From: Oceanobacillus manasiensis
Lineage (GTDB): Bacteria; Bacillota; Bacilli; Bacillales; Amphibacillaceae
Reading direction: 5' to 3'
Length of the DNA: 64,000 nucleotides
Assembly (NCBI RefSeq): GCF_000724085.1
Contig: NZ_CCDL010000001.1
Location: 1,240,001 to 1,304,000 of the forward strand
How positions within the stretch are numbered: the stretch's first letter is position 1; each line of letters begins with the position of its first letter. Position numbers and translations under genes: made by a program. Under the pieces are notes generated by a model that saw only the letters and a program-made list of their open reading frames with translations, was not told the DNA's origin and ran no database searches. Positions 15,559 to 24,601 of the stretch are shown here, piece after piece.

Positions 15559-16377
15559 TTAAAACCTTAGCGAATAGCCAATAAAATAAAGTATAACAAT
15601 GTGCGCTGGGTAAAATATATAAAAAAAGTATTTCAAGCCCATTCCCTTGTTGCCGTTATATAGCAAGATAAGTGGCGTTGCTAATATCATCAACCACTGA
15701 TAGTCCGCAAACGGAAATAAAGCAGGGATTATAGGCATCATTGGATTCATTTTTTGGCTAATCAAAAAAACAATACCACAAAACAATGTGTATCCAATCG
15801 TTATATTTATTTTTTCTCTATCAATATAGTAAAATATGCCCCCTAGTAAAATGAATATTATGCTACCTTCCATAAACAAAGCATTTCCAAATACGGACCC
15901 AAGAAATTGCAATGTTGGAATAGGCTTTGTTAGAGTGAGGATTGGGTATACCTCGACTATTAAGGTAAATACAACGGCTGTAATAACTTGCCATATAAAT
16001 AACAATACAATCAATTTTATCTTTTTATATTCTAAAAGGAACAGCAGTAATACAATAAAAAATAAAGGAGCAAAGAAGTTAGTTAAAAGATAATAACCTT
16101 GGTCATCCTCAATTACTCCCCTCATAGAGAGGTAATAAACATGGTGATTAATAAACAGATTTAATAAAGCCATTCCAACAGCAAATATGTATAAGCAAGT
16201 AAGGTACTTTCTTTTATTTGATGTGTGTTTGTATCCGATAACAACGCAATAAATAAAAATGGGAGCAGCTATTCTCCCTCCCCACCCAAACCATTCTGGT
16301 GTATTGGGAATAAACAATCCAACATGGTCGATAAACATTGCAATCAAGGCGATTACTTTTAATTTGGTTGTAGTCAT
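15559..16377 (-). CDS. TraX-family membrane protein
   Basis: 272 residues with about eight transmembrane helices. The N-terminus T-T-K-L-K-V-I-A-L-I-A-M-F-I-D-H-V-G and the next block R-I-A-A-P-I-F-I-Y-C are the TraX signature (PF05857), named after the F-plasmid pilin N-acetylase. Chromosomal members in Firmicutes have no conjugation context, as here, and probably acylate some surface molecule; that is inference. ATG 16377 has AGGAGTTGTG upstream. Confidence 0.85.
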   Translation of the reverse strand: MTTTKLKVIALIAMFIDHVGLFIPNTPEWFGWGGRIAAPIFIYCVVIGYKHTSNKRKYLTCLYIFAVGMALLNLFINHHVYYLSMRGVIEDDQGYYLLTNFFAPLFFIVLLLFLLEYKKIKLIVLLFIWQVITAVVFTLIVEVYPILTLTKPIPTLQFLGSVFGNALFMEGSIIFILLGGIFYYIDREKINITIGYTLFCGIVFLISQKMNPMMPIIPALFPFADYQWLMILATPLILLYNGNKGMGLKYFFYIFYPAHIVILYFIGYSLRF

Positions 16378-17034
16378 TCACACAACTCCTATCCATGTGA
16401 TGTAAAAAGAAAAACGCTAAAGCAAGTCAATACTTTAGCGTTTTGACAATTCAGTTTTACAAATAATTTACAGAAGTTAAAAATTATATAGTGAATCCTG
16501 GTATGCACAGATATGCTTCCTCTAATGGGATTAGATGCAAACCAAGAATACTTCATATCGTTTTCTGCACCAAGTAACTTTGATGTTTAGTTCGAATACT
16601 AACTTTCATTTTGTTTTACTAGGTTTGTAAATGCCGAAGGGTTGGATAATAGAGCTCACAACTTTCTCAGTTTTCTTCCTCCCTATTTGTATCTATCTGT
16701 ATAATTCAACTAAATGTTATCACATTCATGTTTTAAGAGTGTTAATTAATTGTAAATTGAATCTTTACACAGCTAGGTGAATAAGAAGACTAGTAGAACG
16801 TTAAGTCTCATTTGTCGATTGGATTTAACAACAGTCCCAAGACACGATTTAAAAGGGGAATCAATACGCTTTGATAACATGAAAGGTCTAAAATCAACTA
16901 GCGTTTTAAGCAAAAACACGCTTTCACTATCGGGTGCGAATGTGCAACAAGGCTGATCAATACAGGAGTAGTACCCTTTCTTGTTGAAGTAAAGTGGCAG
17001 TTGAGTGGAAGAAGAGGATAAGGAGAGGTATAGT
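16378..17034. other. Long intergenic region, no gene
   Basis: About 650 bases without a supported gene. It contains a perfect hairpin at 16411-16444 and, near 16963-17000, a diverged copy of the interspersed repeat (GGAGTAGTACCC, T-run, GTTGAAG) ahead of the HIT gene. The rest is AT-rich with no recognisable coding or RNA signal. Confidence 0.5.
16411..16444. terminator. Perfect 12-bp inverted repeat, terminator-like
   Basis: AAAACGCTAAAG (16411-16422) and CTTTAGCGTTTT (16433-16444), 10-base loop. It lies upstream of the TraX gene and there is no rightward gene before it. It may block read-through into this region or be a protein-binding site. Confidence 0.5.
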
Positions 17035-17451
17035 ATGGATACTTGTATCTTTTGTGAGATAATCTCTAAAAAAGAAGATGCCTTTATTATTTACGAAGAT
17101 GCTTATGTTTGTTGTTTTTTGGACAAATATCCTATCAACAAGGGACATATTTTAGTAGTTCCTAAGGATCATTATCAAGAGTTTAGAGAAGTTGATAAAG
17201 AAAGTTTGACACAAGTAATACTTGCATCTCAAAGAATAGCTACTGCTCTTGAAGAGTTATTAAACACAGACGGCATTACAATAATGCAAAACAATGGAAT
17301 TTTTAAAGATGTAGAACATTATCATATGCACATTATTCCACGCTTTTTAAATGATGGGTTTTCTTGGGTGGAACCAGAGAATGAAGTTTTCAATGAAGAA
17401 TTTATATCACTAAGTGCTAATTTACGGGAAACTTTGAATAAGAGTTATTAA
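17035..17451 (+). CDS. HIT-family nucleotide hydrolase
   Basis: 138 residues from ATG 17035, preceded by AAGGAGAGG; the frame's earlier ATG at 17005 would include that site. The histidine triad H95-Y-H97-M-H99-I-I-P-R is intact and the N-terminal C4-I-F-C7 pair is the usual zinc ligand start. HIT proteins hydrolyse AMP-lysine or AMP-like phosphoramidates and dinucleoside polyphosphates. Cytoplasmic. The substrate cannot be told from sequence. Confidence 0.9.
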   Translation: MDTCIFCEIISKKEDAFIIYEDAYVCCFLDKYPINKGHILVVPKDHYQEFREVDKESLTQVILASQRIATALEELLNTDGITIMQNNGIFKDVEHYHMHIIPRFLNDGFSWVEPENEVFNEEFISLSANLRETLNKSY

Positions 17452-17552
17452 AGTAACGGGGCAGGATTGTTGGAGAATAAATTCCTTTATTATTTGGCGA
17501 AGATTAGTTTTTCAAAATAAAACACTGAAGAGTTTTTGGAGGCTATGTATAG

Positions 17553-18101
17553 ATGTCATTTAAAGAAAATTATCAGTCTGGTATTGAAATATTCCCATAC
17601 GATAAAAAATGGGAAAAAACATTCTTATTAATAAAGGGTATTCTGAAAAATAATTTAGGAGATTGAATAATATGTGTAGAACATATAGGAAGTACATCGG
17701 TGAAAGGATTAGGAGCGAAACCAATTCTAGATATTGATGTTGTAATAGAAAGCTATGGCGTTCTTCCTTCTGTTATAAAAAGACTCCGAAATCTAGGATA
17801 TTATTATCAAGAAAATTAGAGTTTTGAGGAGAGAGAAGCCTCCGGAAGAAAAGATAATTTAGTTCCTTGGGATGGAAAAAATACACATTGGATGGAACAT
17901 CACCTATATGTGTGTAATAAAGATAGTAAAGAATTAGCTAGACATTTGTTGTTTCGAAATTATCTTCGTAACAATCCAGAGGCAGTTACGGAATATGAAC
18001 AGCTAAAAAATGAATTGGCAAAGACTGCAAAAGACCGAGCTACGTATACCGAGGGAAAAACTAAATTTATAGCTATGATATTAGAGAAAGCAATGAAGTA
18101 A
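17553..18101 (+). pseudogene. GrpB-family nucleotidyltransferase-fold gene with two in-frame stops
   Basis: The frame from ATG 17553 (behind TTGGAGG) reads a complete GrpB-like protein of about 182 codons. It starts I-E-I-F-P-Y-D-K-K-W, then V-E-H-I-G-S-T-S-V-K-G-L-G-A-K-P-I-L-D-I-D, then H-W-M-E-H-H-L-Y-V-C. It is interrupted by TGA at 17664 and TAG at 17817, both in the same frame. No frameshift is present and the rest is well conserved, so inactivation is recent or one of the stops is a sequencing error. GrpB (UPF0157) proteins carry a nucleotidyltransferase-like fold of unknown role. Confidence 0.8.
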
Positions 18102-18214
18102 TGTCCGTAGATTTGACTGCTCTACTGCTTTTCAGTACAAAGTATGTGAAACTTTGTGCTTGCACTAACGGGGGCGTTTTTTGAAACAGTGCTTTACTAA
18201 AGGAGTTGAAAAAA

Positions 18215-18877
18215 ATGGATGTAAAAAAAGATGCAGAAATAAAACGCTCTTCAAAAGAAGAAAACATTCTATCTCAAATCAATAGTGAAACGAAGCTAGG
18301 CGATTTACGAAAAATAGCGAAGGACATTAAAAAAGATCATGAACTTGCTATGGAACTTTGGTCATCCGAAACGTATTTGCCCAGATTGTTAGCAATCTTA
18401 ATTATGGACAAAAAACTTCTTTCAGAAGATGTGCTAAATCAGCTTGATAAGGATATGCAGACGCACACTTTTGATGAGGCGAATAACTTAATGGATTGGT
18501 TAATGGCTAATCAGCTCACTAAAGACAAAAAGAAAATTGCATTGATGGAGACGTGGGAAGATAGCCCTTCTGCTCTGCAAAGACGAGCTTTCTGGTATTA
18601 TCAAGGTCGATTGAGATGGACTGGAAAAACTCCAACTGATAACACTGAAGACTTGCTATCTGCATTAGAAGCCAATATTACGCAGGAAGAACCGGAAGTT
18701 CAATGGGCTATGAATTTCACCGCAGGCTGGATAGGCGTTTATGATGAACAGAATCGGGCACGTTGTATAAAACTTGGTGAGAGAACGGGTCTTTACAAAG
18801 ATGAAAAAGTATCAAAAGGATGTACTCCCAGCTATTTGCCGGAGTTCATTAGGATTGAAGTTAACAAACGGTTGTAA
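18215..18877 (+). CDS. DNA alkylation repair-like HEAT protein, copy 1
   Basis: 220 residues from ATG 18215; AAAGGAG lies about 10 bases upstream, whereas the in-frame TTG at 18206 directly touches it. All-helical. It resembles the DNA-alkylation-repair protein family (PF08713, AlkD-like glycosylases), with L-G-D-L-R-K-I-A-K-D-I-K-K-D-H-E-L-A-M-E and Q-W-A-M-N-F-T-A-G-W-I-G-V-Y. Whether it has glycosylase activity is unknown, because the key AlkD Trp/Asp residues cannot be placed by eye. A nearly identical paralogue lies at 22755 and a 3' scrap of a third copy at 24923; the leader GAAACAGTGCTTTA is shared by the two intact copies. Confidence 0.75.
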   Translation: MDVKKDAEIKRSSKEENILSQINSETKLGDLRKIAKDIKKDHELAMELWSSETYLPRLLAILIMDKKLLSEDVLNQLDKDMQTHTFDEANNLMDWLMANQLTKDKKKIALMETWEDSPSALQRRAFWYYQGRLRWTGKTPTDNTEDLLSALEANITQEEPEVQWAMNFTAGWIGVYDEQNRARCIKLGERTGLYKDEKVSKGCTPSYLPEFIRIEVNKRL

Positions 18878-19262
18878 TAGGCTTGGACAGAAAAATAAAG
18901 AAAACAGCGCGTTATAGCAACTAGTTAGTGGAATATGCAAGGAGATCTAAAGGATGAACCCCTATCTCTTTTTGATTTGTAGGGAGCTTCTCTTTAAGAA
19001 GAACAACTTTACATATGTGCAGGACAATATAAGTATTATAATTTAAATTCTAGAAGACGATCACTTTTTGAGTGGGCGTCTTTCTTAGTAGACTAGATAC
19101 TGTGCAGCAACGATTGCCTAAAGGTGGAAAATATGAACAATAATTCGTTATCATCTGGTAAGAGATAAACTTAAATCTGCTGGATAAGAATTTATTTTAA
19201 TCAATCTGATTTTAAAATGGATTCTTATTATTTATTGTAAAATGTTGGTTTGGGAGGTGCTT
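18878..19262. other. Intergenic region, leader of MFS unit
   Basis: A 30-codon frame at 18954-19046 (M-N-P-Y-L-F-L-I-C-R...) has AAGGAG upstream but is unrecognised and not called. A terminator-like element at 19048-19085 (GAAGACG ... CGTCTTTC) resembles the one at 7211. TAAAAT near 19240-19245 is a candidate -10 for the attenuated MFS transcript that follows. Confidence 0.4.
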
Positions 19263-19292
19263 ATGATTAATCTTTATTTTAAAGCTACATAA
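19263..19292 (+). CDS. Putative 9-residue leader peptide (MINLYFKAT)
   Basis: ATG 19263 is preceded by a strong GGGAGGTG and ends with TAA after nine codons. It lies 98 bases before an MFS pump gene whose own ribosome binding site can be masked in a hairpin (19347-19384). This is the layout of antibiotic-inducible translational attenuators such as those of erm and mef genes. Small peptides of this kind act by stalling the ribosome; that role is inferred here from layout only. Confidence 0.5.
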   Translation: MINLYFKAT

Positions 19293-19346
19293 ACATGGTA
19301 AGTACATCATATTCTTGCAAGAAAATCTATCAATATAAGTAAGGAT

Positions 19347-19384
19347 ATCACCTCAAATAAAAAGTACACTCAATAAGAGGTGAT
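19347..19384 (+). promoter_or_regulatory. Hairpin that sequesters the MFS ribosome binding site
   Basis: ATCACCTC (19347-19354) is the exact complement of GAGGTGAT (19377-19384), which contains the Shine-Dalgarno sequence of the MFS gene starting at 19390. The same CACCTC arm can also pair with GAGGTG of the leader peptide at 19255-19260, giving a mutually exclusive fold. Confidence 0.6.
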
Positions 19385-19389
19385 TTAAT

Positions 19390-20627
19390 GTGTATTTAAA
19401 AGTTATAAAAAATAACAGAAATATATTATTTTACTTATTAGGAGCTGGGACTTCTAGTTTGGGGAGTGTTATATCTGGGTTAGCCTTTCTATTTTTAGCT
19501 TATGAGATGACGGAATCAAGTATACATACAACTGGTGTTGCAATGTCACAAGTAGTCCCTTATCTTTTATTTGGATTAGTAGGGGGAGTAATTGCTGATT
19601 GGGTAGATAAAAAAAGGATATTAATAATACTCGACCTTATAAGAGTACCCCTAACATTATCACTAGTGCTATTTCACCAATTAGAGTGGCTGAACTATTG
19701 GCATTTAATAGTTGTGAGCTTTCTTATTCAGTGCCTAGGCTGTTTTTTTAATCCTGCCCATAGGGCTATATTACCTATTATTACAAAGGAAGAGGAAAGG
19801 TCTTCTGTTAACAGTTTGCTTGACACAGTTACAAGAGGCATTACTGTATTAGGACCTATTGTTAGCATAGGTTTAATGAATACAGTTAATGTTATACACT
19901 TTTTCACTTTCGATGCACTAACATACCTTATAAGTGCGATTCTTATTTATAAAATTCAATTTACGGAAAAAAGTATAACAAGTGAAAGTTCAAACCAAAG
20001 AAAAGTAAGTGATATATTTATCTCAATAAAGGACTTTTCCATTTGGGTAAAAAAACAAAAGACAATTCGCACCCTATTTATAGTTACAGGAATTATTGTG
20101 TTTTTCAATACATGGGTATGGCAAGTTGGTTTATTATTGCAACTAATAGAAACAACCTCAAATGGAGAGGAACTATATAGCTTACTTTTAGGATGGTATG
20201 GTGCTGCCGTTATTGTAGTTAACCTGCTTATACCATTAATTTGGAAGAATCTAAGTGTTTGTTAGGTTCATTGATTTGGGGTATAGGTATTCTCCTTTTA
20301 GGATTTGCGTATACCATTCCATTTTATTTTATAGGGATAGTCGTTGCAGCAATAGGCTTACCTTTATCTGGCTTATCACGAGTATATTTGTTACAGAAAT
20401 ATCTTCCCACAGAAAAACTAGGTAGGGGCTTTAGTTTTAATGCATTTCTTCTATATTTATCAAATGCTATTTCTCTTGGTGTATTCGGATTCATTTCTTC
20501 ATTCTTGTCCCCAAGAACCTTGTTTGTAATATGTGGAATTATGATGGTTATTTGTTCAGTAGTTTACCTATTAAACATCTCTCGAAAAGCACCAGGAGTA
20601 ATACCATATAATCGCTTAAATAATTGA
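19390..20627 (+). pseudogene. MFS drug-efflux-type transporter, frameshifted
   Basis: Two frames together give a 12-helix major facilitator of about 411 residues. The first part (GTG 19390 to TAG 20265) includes G-A-G-T-S-S-L-G-S-V-I-S-G, G-G-V-I-A-D-W-V-D-K-K-R and N-P-A-H-R-A-I-L-P, typical of the DHA3/Mef-like macrolide efflux group. The second part continues from about 20255 in another frame (L-L-G-S-L-I-W-G-I-G-I-L-L-L-G-F) to 20627. A single indel near 20250-20265 explains the break. The 3' end overlaps the convergent AraC gene by 64 bases. Regulation by leader-peptide attenuation is likely. Confidence 0.8.
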
Positions 20628-21391
20628 TTATAAACAGTAACAGATGAAAAGCCACAGTCCATTGCAATTTTTAATACGGTTTTATTTGTTTTTTTAAGCA
20701 TTTCCTGACTTCTGACAACTCGGTAAGTTTGTAACCAAGAGTATGGGGAAATCCCTAAGATGTCTTTAAAGTAATGGGCAAATTGAAATTTACTTAATCT
20801 CGCTACTTTTGCCATTTCATCCAAGGTCCAAGAATGCTGATAATCCTCTTTTAAAGCTAGTATTGTTTTGTAAATTTGTGGATCTATTGTTTTATAGGTA
20901 TTTAATTTTATATCCTGTGTATGGGTTCCAACAGCACTTTTCAGTAACATTAAAGCCAATTGAGTGAAACTGTGTTCTAAAAATATCCCCAAGGATTTTT
21001 CATCATCTTTTTCAAGTTGTGCGAAATCTAATACGAACTTGACCCAATTTGATATCTGAATATTTTTCTGGATATTTGTAGCAAACTGAATATCAGTATG
21101 AACGGGATATAGAGATTTAGAAATATTATTAAGAAAAGAAGGGTTTAATTCAATTAAGAACTTCCTATCATCTATTGCTAATTGTTTATGTTCATCTTGG
21201 GGATTAAATAAAATAAATTGTTGGTTATTAAGAGTAATCTGACTTCTGTTCGTTTGGTAATCTATAGTTCCCTTTAAAGAGTAAATAAATTTATAACAAT
21301 CATCTGTACGCCAGTTGCTTTCTTGACTGAAATCTTTTTTTAATAAGAGAACTCCGTTATTATTTTCTAGTAGTAATTTTGTTGCGTTCAC
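20564..21391 (-). CDS. AraC-family transcriptional regulator
   Basis: 275 residues. The N-terminal half is a cupin-like sensor domain (Y-S-L-K-G-T-I-D-Y ... F-I-L-F-N-P-Q-D-E-H). The C-terminal 100 residues carry two helix-turn-helix motifs: W-T-L-D-E-M-A-K-V-A-R-L-S-K-F-Q-F-A-H-Y-F-K and V-L-K-I-A-M-D-C-G-F-S-S-V-T-V-Y-N-Q-L-F-K, ending in the AraC signature Y-G-I-T-P-G-A-F-R. The ligand is unknown. It converges on the broken MFS gene, so it is not clearly its regulator. Start ATG 21391 behind AAGGTGATTATG. Confidence 0.9.
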   Translation of the reverse strand: MNATKLLLENNNGVLLLKKDFSQESNWRTDDCYKFIYSLKGTIDYQTNRSQITLNNQQFILFNPQDEHKQLAIDDRKFLIELNPSFLNNISKSLYPVHTDIQFATNIQKNIQISNWVKFVLDFAQLEKDDEKSLGIFLEHSFTQLALMLLKSAVGTHTQDIKLNTYKTIDPQIYKTILALKEDYQHSWTLDEMAKVARLSKFQFAHYFKDILGISPYSWLQTYRVVRSQEMLKKTNKTVLKIAMDCGFSSVTVYNQLFKRLYGITPGAFREMFNR

Positions 21392-21459
21392 ATAATCACC
21401 TTCTTAGTTCTTAGTTCTTAGTTATTATAAAAATTGTATCATAATGAGAGGGGAAATAA

Positions 21460-21627
21460 ATGAAGCACTTCCATTATGCTAATTGCAACAGAAGAAGTCA
21501 GTTTCTTATGAACAGAATTAAACAATCAGAAAAATGTTTGGTTGTAAAAGATAATAATGGAACAATTGTGAAATATGGACTTTCTATTTTAGGTCCTGTA
21601 GTTTGTGAAAATAAGTACTCAAACTAA
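21460..21627 (+). CDS. Small protein, unknown (55 aa)
   Basis: ATG 21460 has AGAGGGG seven bases upstream and reads 55 codons to TAA. The peptide starts M-K-H-F-H-Y-A-N-C-N-R-R-S-Q-F and contains three Cys. The layout (V-V-K-D-N-N-G-T-I-V-K-Y-G-L-S-I) looks like a small folded beta protein. Not recognised. Downstream to 21844 lie two AACGGG-type interspersed motifs. Confidence 0.5.
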   Translation: MKHFHYANCNRRSQFLMNRIKQSEKCLVVKDNNGTIVKYGLSILGPVVCENKYSN

Positions 21628-21844
21628 ACTAGCTAATAGAAGCTCGATTCTTATTGTGCTAACGGGTGCAATATTGAAAAAAGGTGATTCAAGTATAATT
21701 ACCTTTTACTATGGCTAAGATTAAAATTTTATTTCTATAATATTATGTTAGTGTTTGTTTAGAGGTTATTAAGCTAACGGGGCAGATAGTGTAATAAACG
21801 AAGAAAACATGATTTTCATAATGGGAACAAAGGGGAGTAGTATA

Positions 21845-22531
21845 GTGATATTTTTTGACATAGATGCAACATTACTTGACCATGACCTAGCAGAGAAAAT
21901 GGGAGCAATTGATTTTTATAGAATTTATAAAAAGGATTTAGAATATAGTGAAAGCGAATTTGTTGATCTATGGTATATTTTATCTAAAAAATACTTTGAA
22001 CAGTTTTTAGAGAAAGAATTGTCCTTTCAAGAACAAAGAAGAATGCGGATTAAAGATTTGTTTGGTCATCATTTAAACGACGAAAAAGCGGATACTAAAT
22101 TCAATAATTATTTGAACTTATACAAAAGTAATTGGTCAACATTTAAAGATGTAATTCCTTGCTTACAGCAATTGAAACAACAGGGAATTCGCCTAGGGAT
22201 TATAAGTAATGGTGATTATAATCAACAATTAGAAAAGTTAGAGTTAATAAAAATACATAGTTATTTTGAATGTATTATCACTTCAAGTGAAATAGGAGAG
22301 GCTAAACCAAATCCTAATATCTTTCAAGAAGCGTGTGATCAAGCTAATGTTCAAGTTCATGAGAGTTATTATGTAGGTGATAGACTTGAAACTGACGCAA
22401 TAGGAAGTAAAAACGCGGGGATGATGGGAATATGGTTAAACCGAAAAAATAACATCACACATTGTGATGTAAAAGTAATACATAGTCTTAATGAGTTAAC
22501 ATCTTTGTTTGATAATACTTTATTAAAGTAA
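21845..22531 (+). CDS. HAD-superfamily hydrolase
   Basis: 228 residues from GTG 21845, chosen because AAAGGGGAG lies upstream of it; the frame's ATG at 21809 has no site. Motif I is F-F-D5-I-D7-A-T-L, supplying the nucleophile and acid/base Asp pair. Motif II is I-I-S-N-G, motif III K-P-N-P-N-I-F, motif IV Y-V-G-D-R-L-E-T-D. The helical cap between residues 15 and 95 marks the C1-type subfamily (YjjG/haloacid dehalogenase-like), most often small-molecule phosphatases. Substrate unknown. Confidence 0.88.
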   Translation: MIFFDIDATLLDHDLAEKMGAIDFYRIYKKDLEYSESEFVDLWYILSKKYFEQFLEKELSFQEQRRMRIKDLFGHHLNDEKADTKFNNYLNLYKSNWSTFKDVIPCLQQLKQQGIRLGIISNGDYNQQLEKLELIKIHSYFECIITSSEIGEAKPNPNIFQEACDQANVQVHESYYVGDRLETDAIGSKNAGMMGIWLNRKNNITHCDVKVIHSLNELTSLFDNTLLK

Positions 22532-22754
22532 CGGGAGCGTTTCTTTAAAAAGGAATACTCTTTTCGTATCCAATTAAAAGGAAGTAAATATATATTTTTA
22601 TATTAAAGATGGTTGCTCATCTATTATAGGTGGAGAAAGCTTTAATACCCACATATGCTACAATATTAAAAAAGGTAAACTTTGGAGGCACACCACTGCT
22701 TATATATACCGTCAAGCACAATGAAACAGTGCTTTAAAAAAGGAGTTGTATAAA

Positions 22755-23423
22755 ATGGATGTAAAAAAAGATACAGAAGTAAAACGCTCTTCAAAAGCAG
22801 AATACATTCTATCTCAGATCAATAGTAAAACGAAGCTAGGCGACTTACGAAAAATCGCAAAGGACATTAAAAAAGATCACGAGCTAGCTATGGAACTTTG
22901 GTCAACCGAAGCGTATTTGCCCAGACTACTAGCAATCTTAATTATGGACAAAAAACTTCTTTCAGAAGATGTGCTAAATCAGCTTGATAAGGATATGCAG
23001 AAGCACACTTTTGAAGAGGCGAATAACTTAATTGATTGGTTAATGGCTAATCAGCTCACCAAAGACAAGAAGAGAATTGCATTGATGGAGACGTGGGAAG
23101 ATAGCCCTTCTGCTCTTCAAAGACGAGCTTTCTGGTATTATCAAGGTCGATTGAGATGGACTGGAAAAACCCCAATTGATAACAATGAAGACTTGCTATC
23201 TGCATTGGAAGCTAATATTACGCAGGAAGAACCAGAAGTTCAATGGGCTATGAATTTCACCGCAGGCTGGATAGGCGTATATGATGAAAATAATCGTGCC
23301 CGTTGTATTAAACTTGGTGAGAAAACGGGCCTTTACAAAGATGAAAAAGTATCAAAAGGATGTACCCCCAGCTATTTGCCGGAGTTCATTAGGATTGAAG
23401 TTAACAAAAGGCGGAATAATTAG
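22755..23423 (+). CDS. DNA alkylation repair-like HEAT protein, copy 2
   Basis: 222 residues from ATG 22755 (AAAGGAG upstream; in-frame TTG 22746 rejected as at copy 1). It differs from copy 1 at only a few percent of positions (for example T6 for A, K-R-I for K-K-I, N-E-D for T-E-D), has the same leader, and ends R-R-N-N instead of R-L. The pair forms a direct repeat of about 670 bp some 4.5 kb apart, bracketing the MFS pseudogene, AraC regulator, small ORF and HAD gene. Same function as copy 1 if any. Confidence 0.75.
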   Translation: MDVKKDTEVKRSSKAEYILSQINSKTKLGDLRKIAKDIKKDHELAMELWSTEAYLPRLLAILIMDKKLLSEDVLNQLDKDMQKHTFEEANNLIDWLMANQLTKDKKRIALMETWEDSPSALQRRAFWYYQGRLRWTGKTPIDNNEDLLSALEANITQEEPEVQWAMNFTAGWIGVYDENNRARCIKLGEKTGLYKDEKVSKGCTPSYLPEFIRIEVNKRRNN

Positions 23424-23556
23424 TTAACTATGAAAAACTCAACTCGTCTAATAGTGGTAATTGCTATAGACGTTGGTGTTAAATCACAGGATCAGTTGAT
23501 TCAGGCTTCTAATTTTGAATATTTTATTATATCTAATTAAATAAAGGAGAGATATA

Positions 23557-23934
23557 ATGATGAGAAAATCATTTATAGAACAAGTTCACTACATTAGAAT
23601 CCCTGTTAGAGATTTAGAGCAGTCTGCACACTGGTATCAAGATGTATTAGGGCTTCAGTTGTTATCCATAACGGAGGATCCATTTGCGATTTTTAAAGTT
23701 AATGAAGGGCCTTTTCTGATTACTTTAGTTCCTACTGAAGATGAAACATTTGCACATTTTACAATTGATAATGAATCAGCATTTAGCATTGGCTTTACAA
23801 GTCCAGATTTAAGTGGTTTCCATCAACATCTTATTGATAATGGTGTTAAGGTGGAGGAAATACAAGAAGATAACGGACATGCTTATTTCCATTTTTTTGA
23901 TCCAAATGGTAATAAACTTCAAGTACACTGGTAA
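23557..23934 (+). CDS. VOC-family protein
   Basis: 125 residues. H8-Y-I-R-I-P-V-R-D-L-E-Q-S-A-H-W-Y-Q-D-V-L-G-L is the first VOC module with a candidate metal His; the end Y-F-H-F-F-D-P-N-G-N-K-L-Q-V-H-W is the classic second module, but with H in place of the usual terminal Glu region. Substrate unknown. ATG 23557 behind AAAGGAGAG. A degenerate duplicate with its 3' flank lies at 26351-26596. Confidence 0.85.
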   Translation: MMRKSFIEQVHYIRIPVRDLEQSAHWYQDVLGLQLLSITEDPFAIFKVNEGPFLITLVPTEDETFAHFTIDNESAFSIGFTSPDLSGFHQHLIDNGVKVEEIQEDNGHAYFHFFDPNGNKLQVHW

Positions 23935-23986
23935 GATGAGATTATGTGGTTTAAGTAGTTTGATAGAGATAATAACAAAGTTTTTA

Positions 23987-24021
23987 GGGCGTTAACCAAT
24001 AAAGGGTTTACGCCCTTTTTT
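23987..24021 (+). terminator. Rho-independent terminator after VOC gene
   Basis: GGGCGTTAACC (23987-23997) pairs with GGGTTTACGCCC (24004-24015), then six T. A decayed copy follows the VOC pseudogene at 26578-26600. Confidence 0.8.
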
Positions 24022-24063
24022 GTTGAATTAGTAGGGTATGGATTTATTACAATGCACCAACTT

Positions 24064-24486
24064 TTATTCTTCCGGATAAAGATTCTGATATGTCTCTACT
24101 GTAAGTTTAATTAAATCCTTTAATACATTGGTATCGATATCAGCTAATTTATTAACATAAATACAAGCCTTACTCTTCTTGTATTTTCCAAAGCATTCTA
24201 GTAAATTCTCTCTTTCCTCACTTTCATAAGACAAATAAAGACTAATTTTCGCCTTTCTCGGTGAAAAACCCACTAATGGTGCATCTCCTTCACGTCCTGA
24301 AGCATACTTATAGTGATAGCTGCCAAAGCCTATAATACTAGGACCCCACATTTTTGCATCGTAACCAGTTACCTCTTCAAAGATCTCTAGTAACTGGTAG
24401 GCATCTGCCTTCTTCTTCTCATTTTCCACACTTTCAATAAACTTAATTACACTATTTTCGGTTTCTTTCATCTTCGGTTCATACAT
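24064..24486 (-). CDS. DUF1801-family protein
   Basis: 140 residues of the DUF1801 (YdhG/YdeI-like) fold. Features seen: the early helix S-V-I-K-F-I-E-S-V-E-N-E-K-K-K-A-D-A, then the core M-W-G-P-S-I-I-G-F-G-S-Y-H-Y-K-Y and V-G-F-S-P-R-K-A-K-I-S-L-Y-L. The family resembles frataxin in fold and is uncharacterised in bacteria. ATG 24486 has AGGAGAG upstream. Terminal E-E tail. No operon partner. Confidence 0.8.
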   Translation of the reverse strand: MYEPKMKETENSVIKFIESVENEKKKADAYQLLEIFEEVTGYDAKMWGPSIIGFGSYHYKYASGREGDAPLVGFSPRKAKISLYLSYESEERENLLECFGKYKKSKACIYVNKLADIDTNVLKDLIKLTVETYQNLYPEE

Positions 24487-24601
24487 ATTTACTCTCTCCT
24501 ATTTTCTAAGTATTTTAGTACAAGGTCAATAATACTTGCCCAGTTAAAAATGTTAACTCTTTAAGAATAGATTTTTTACAAGAATTAGCATACTGTCCTA
24601 C

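Noticed and set aside
22590-22722. Frame resembling a small protein (I-K-D-G-C-S-S-I-I-G-G-E-S-F) before the second alkylation-repair gene
   Set aside because: No start codon and no ribosome binding site; may be a gene scrap but cannot be supported.
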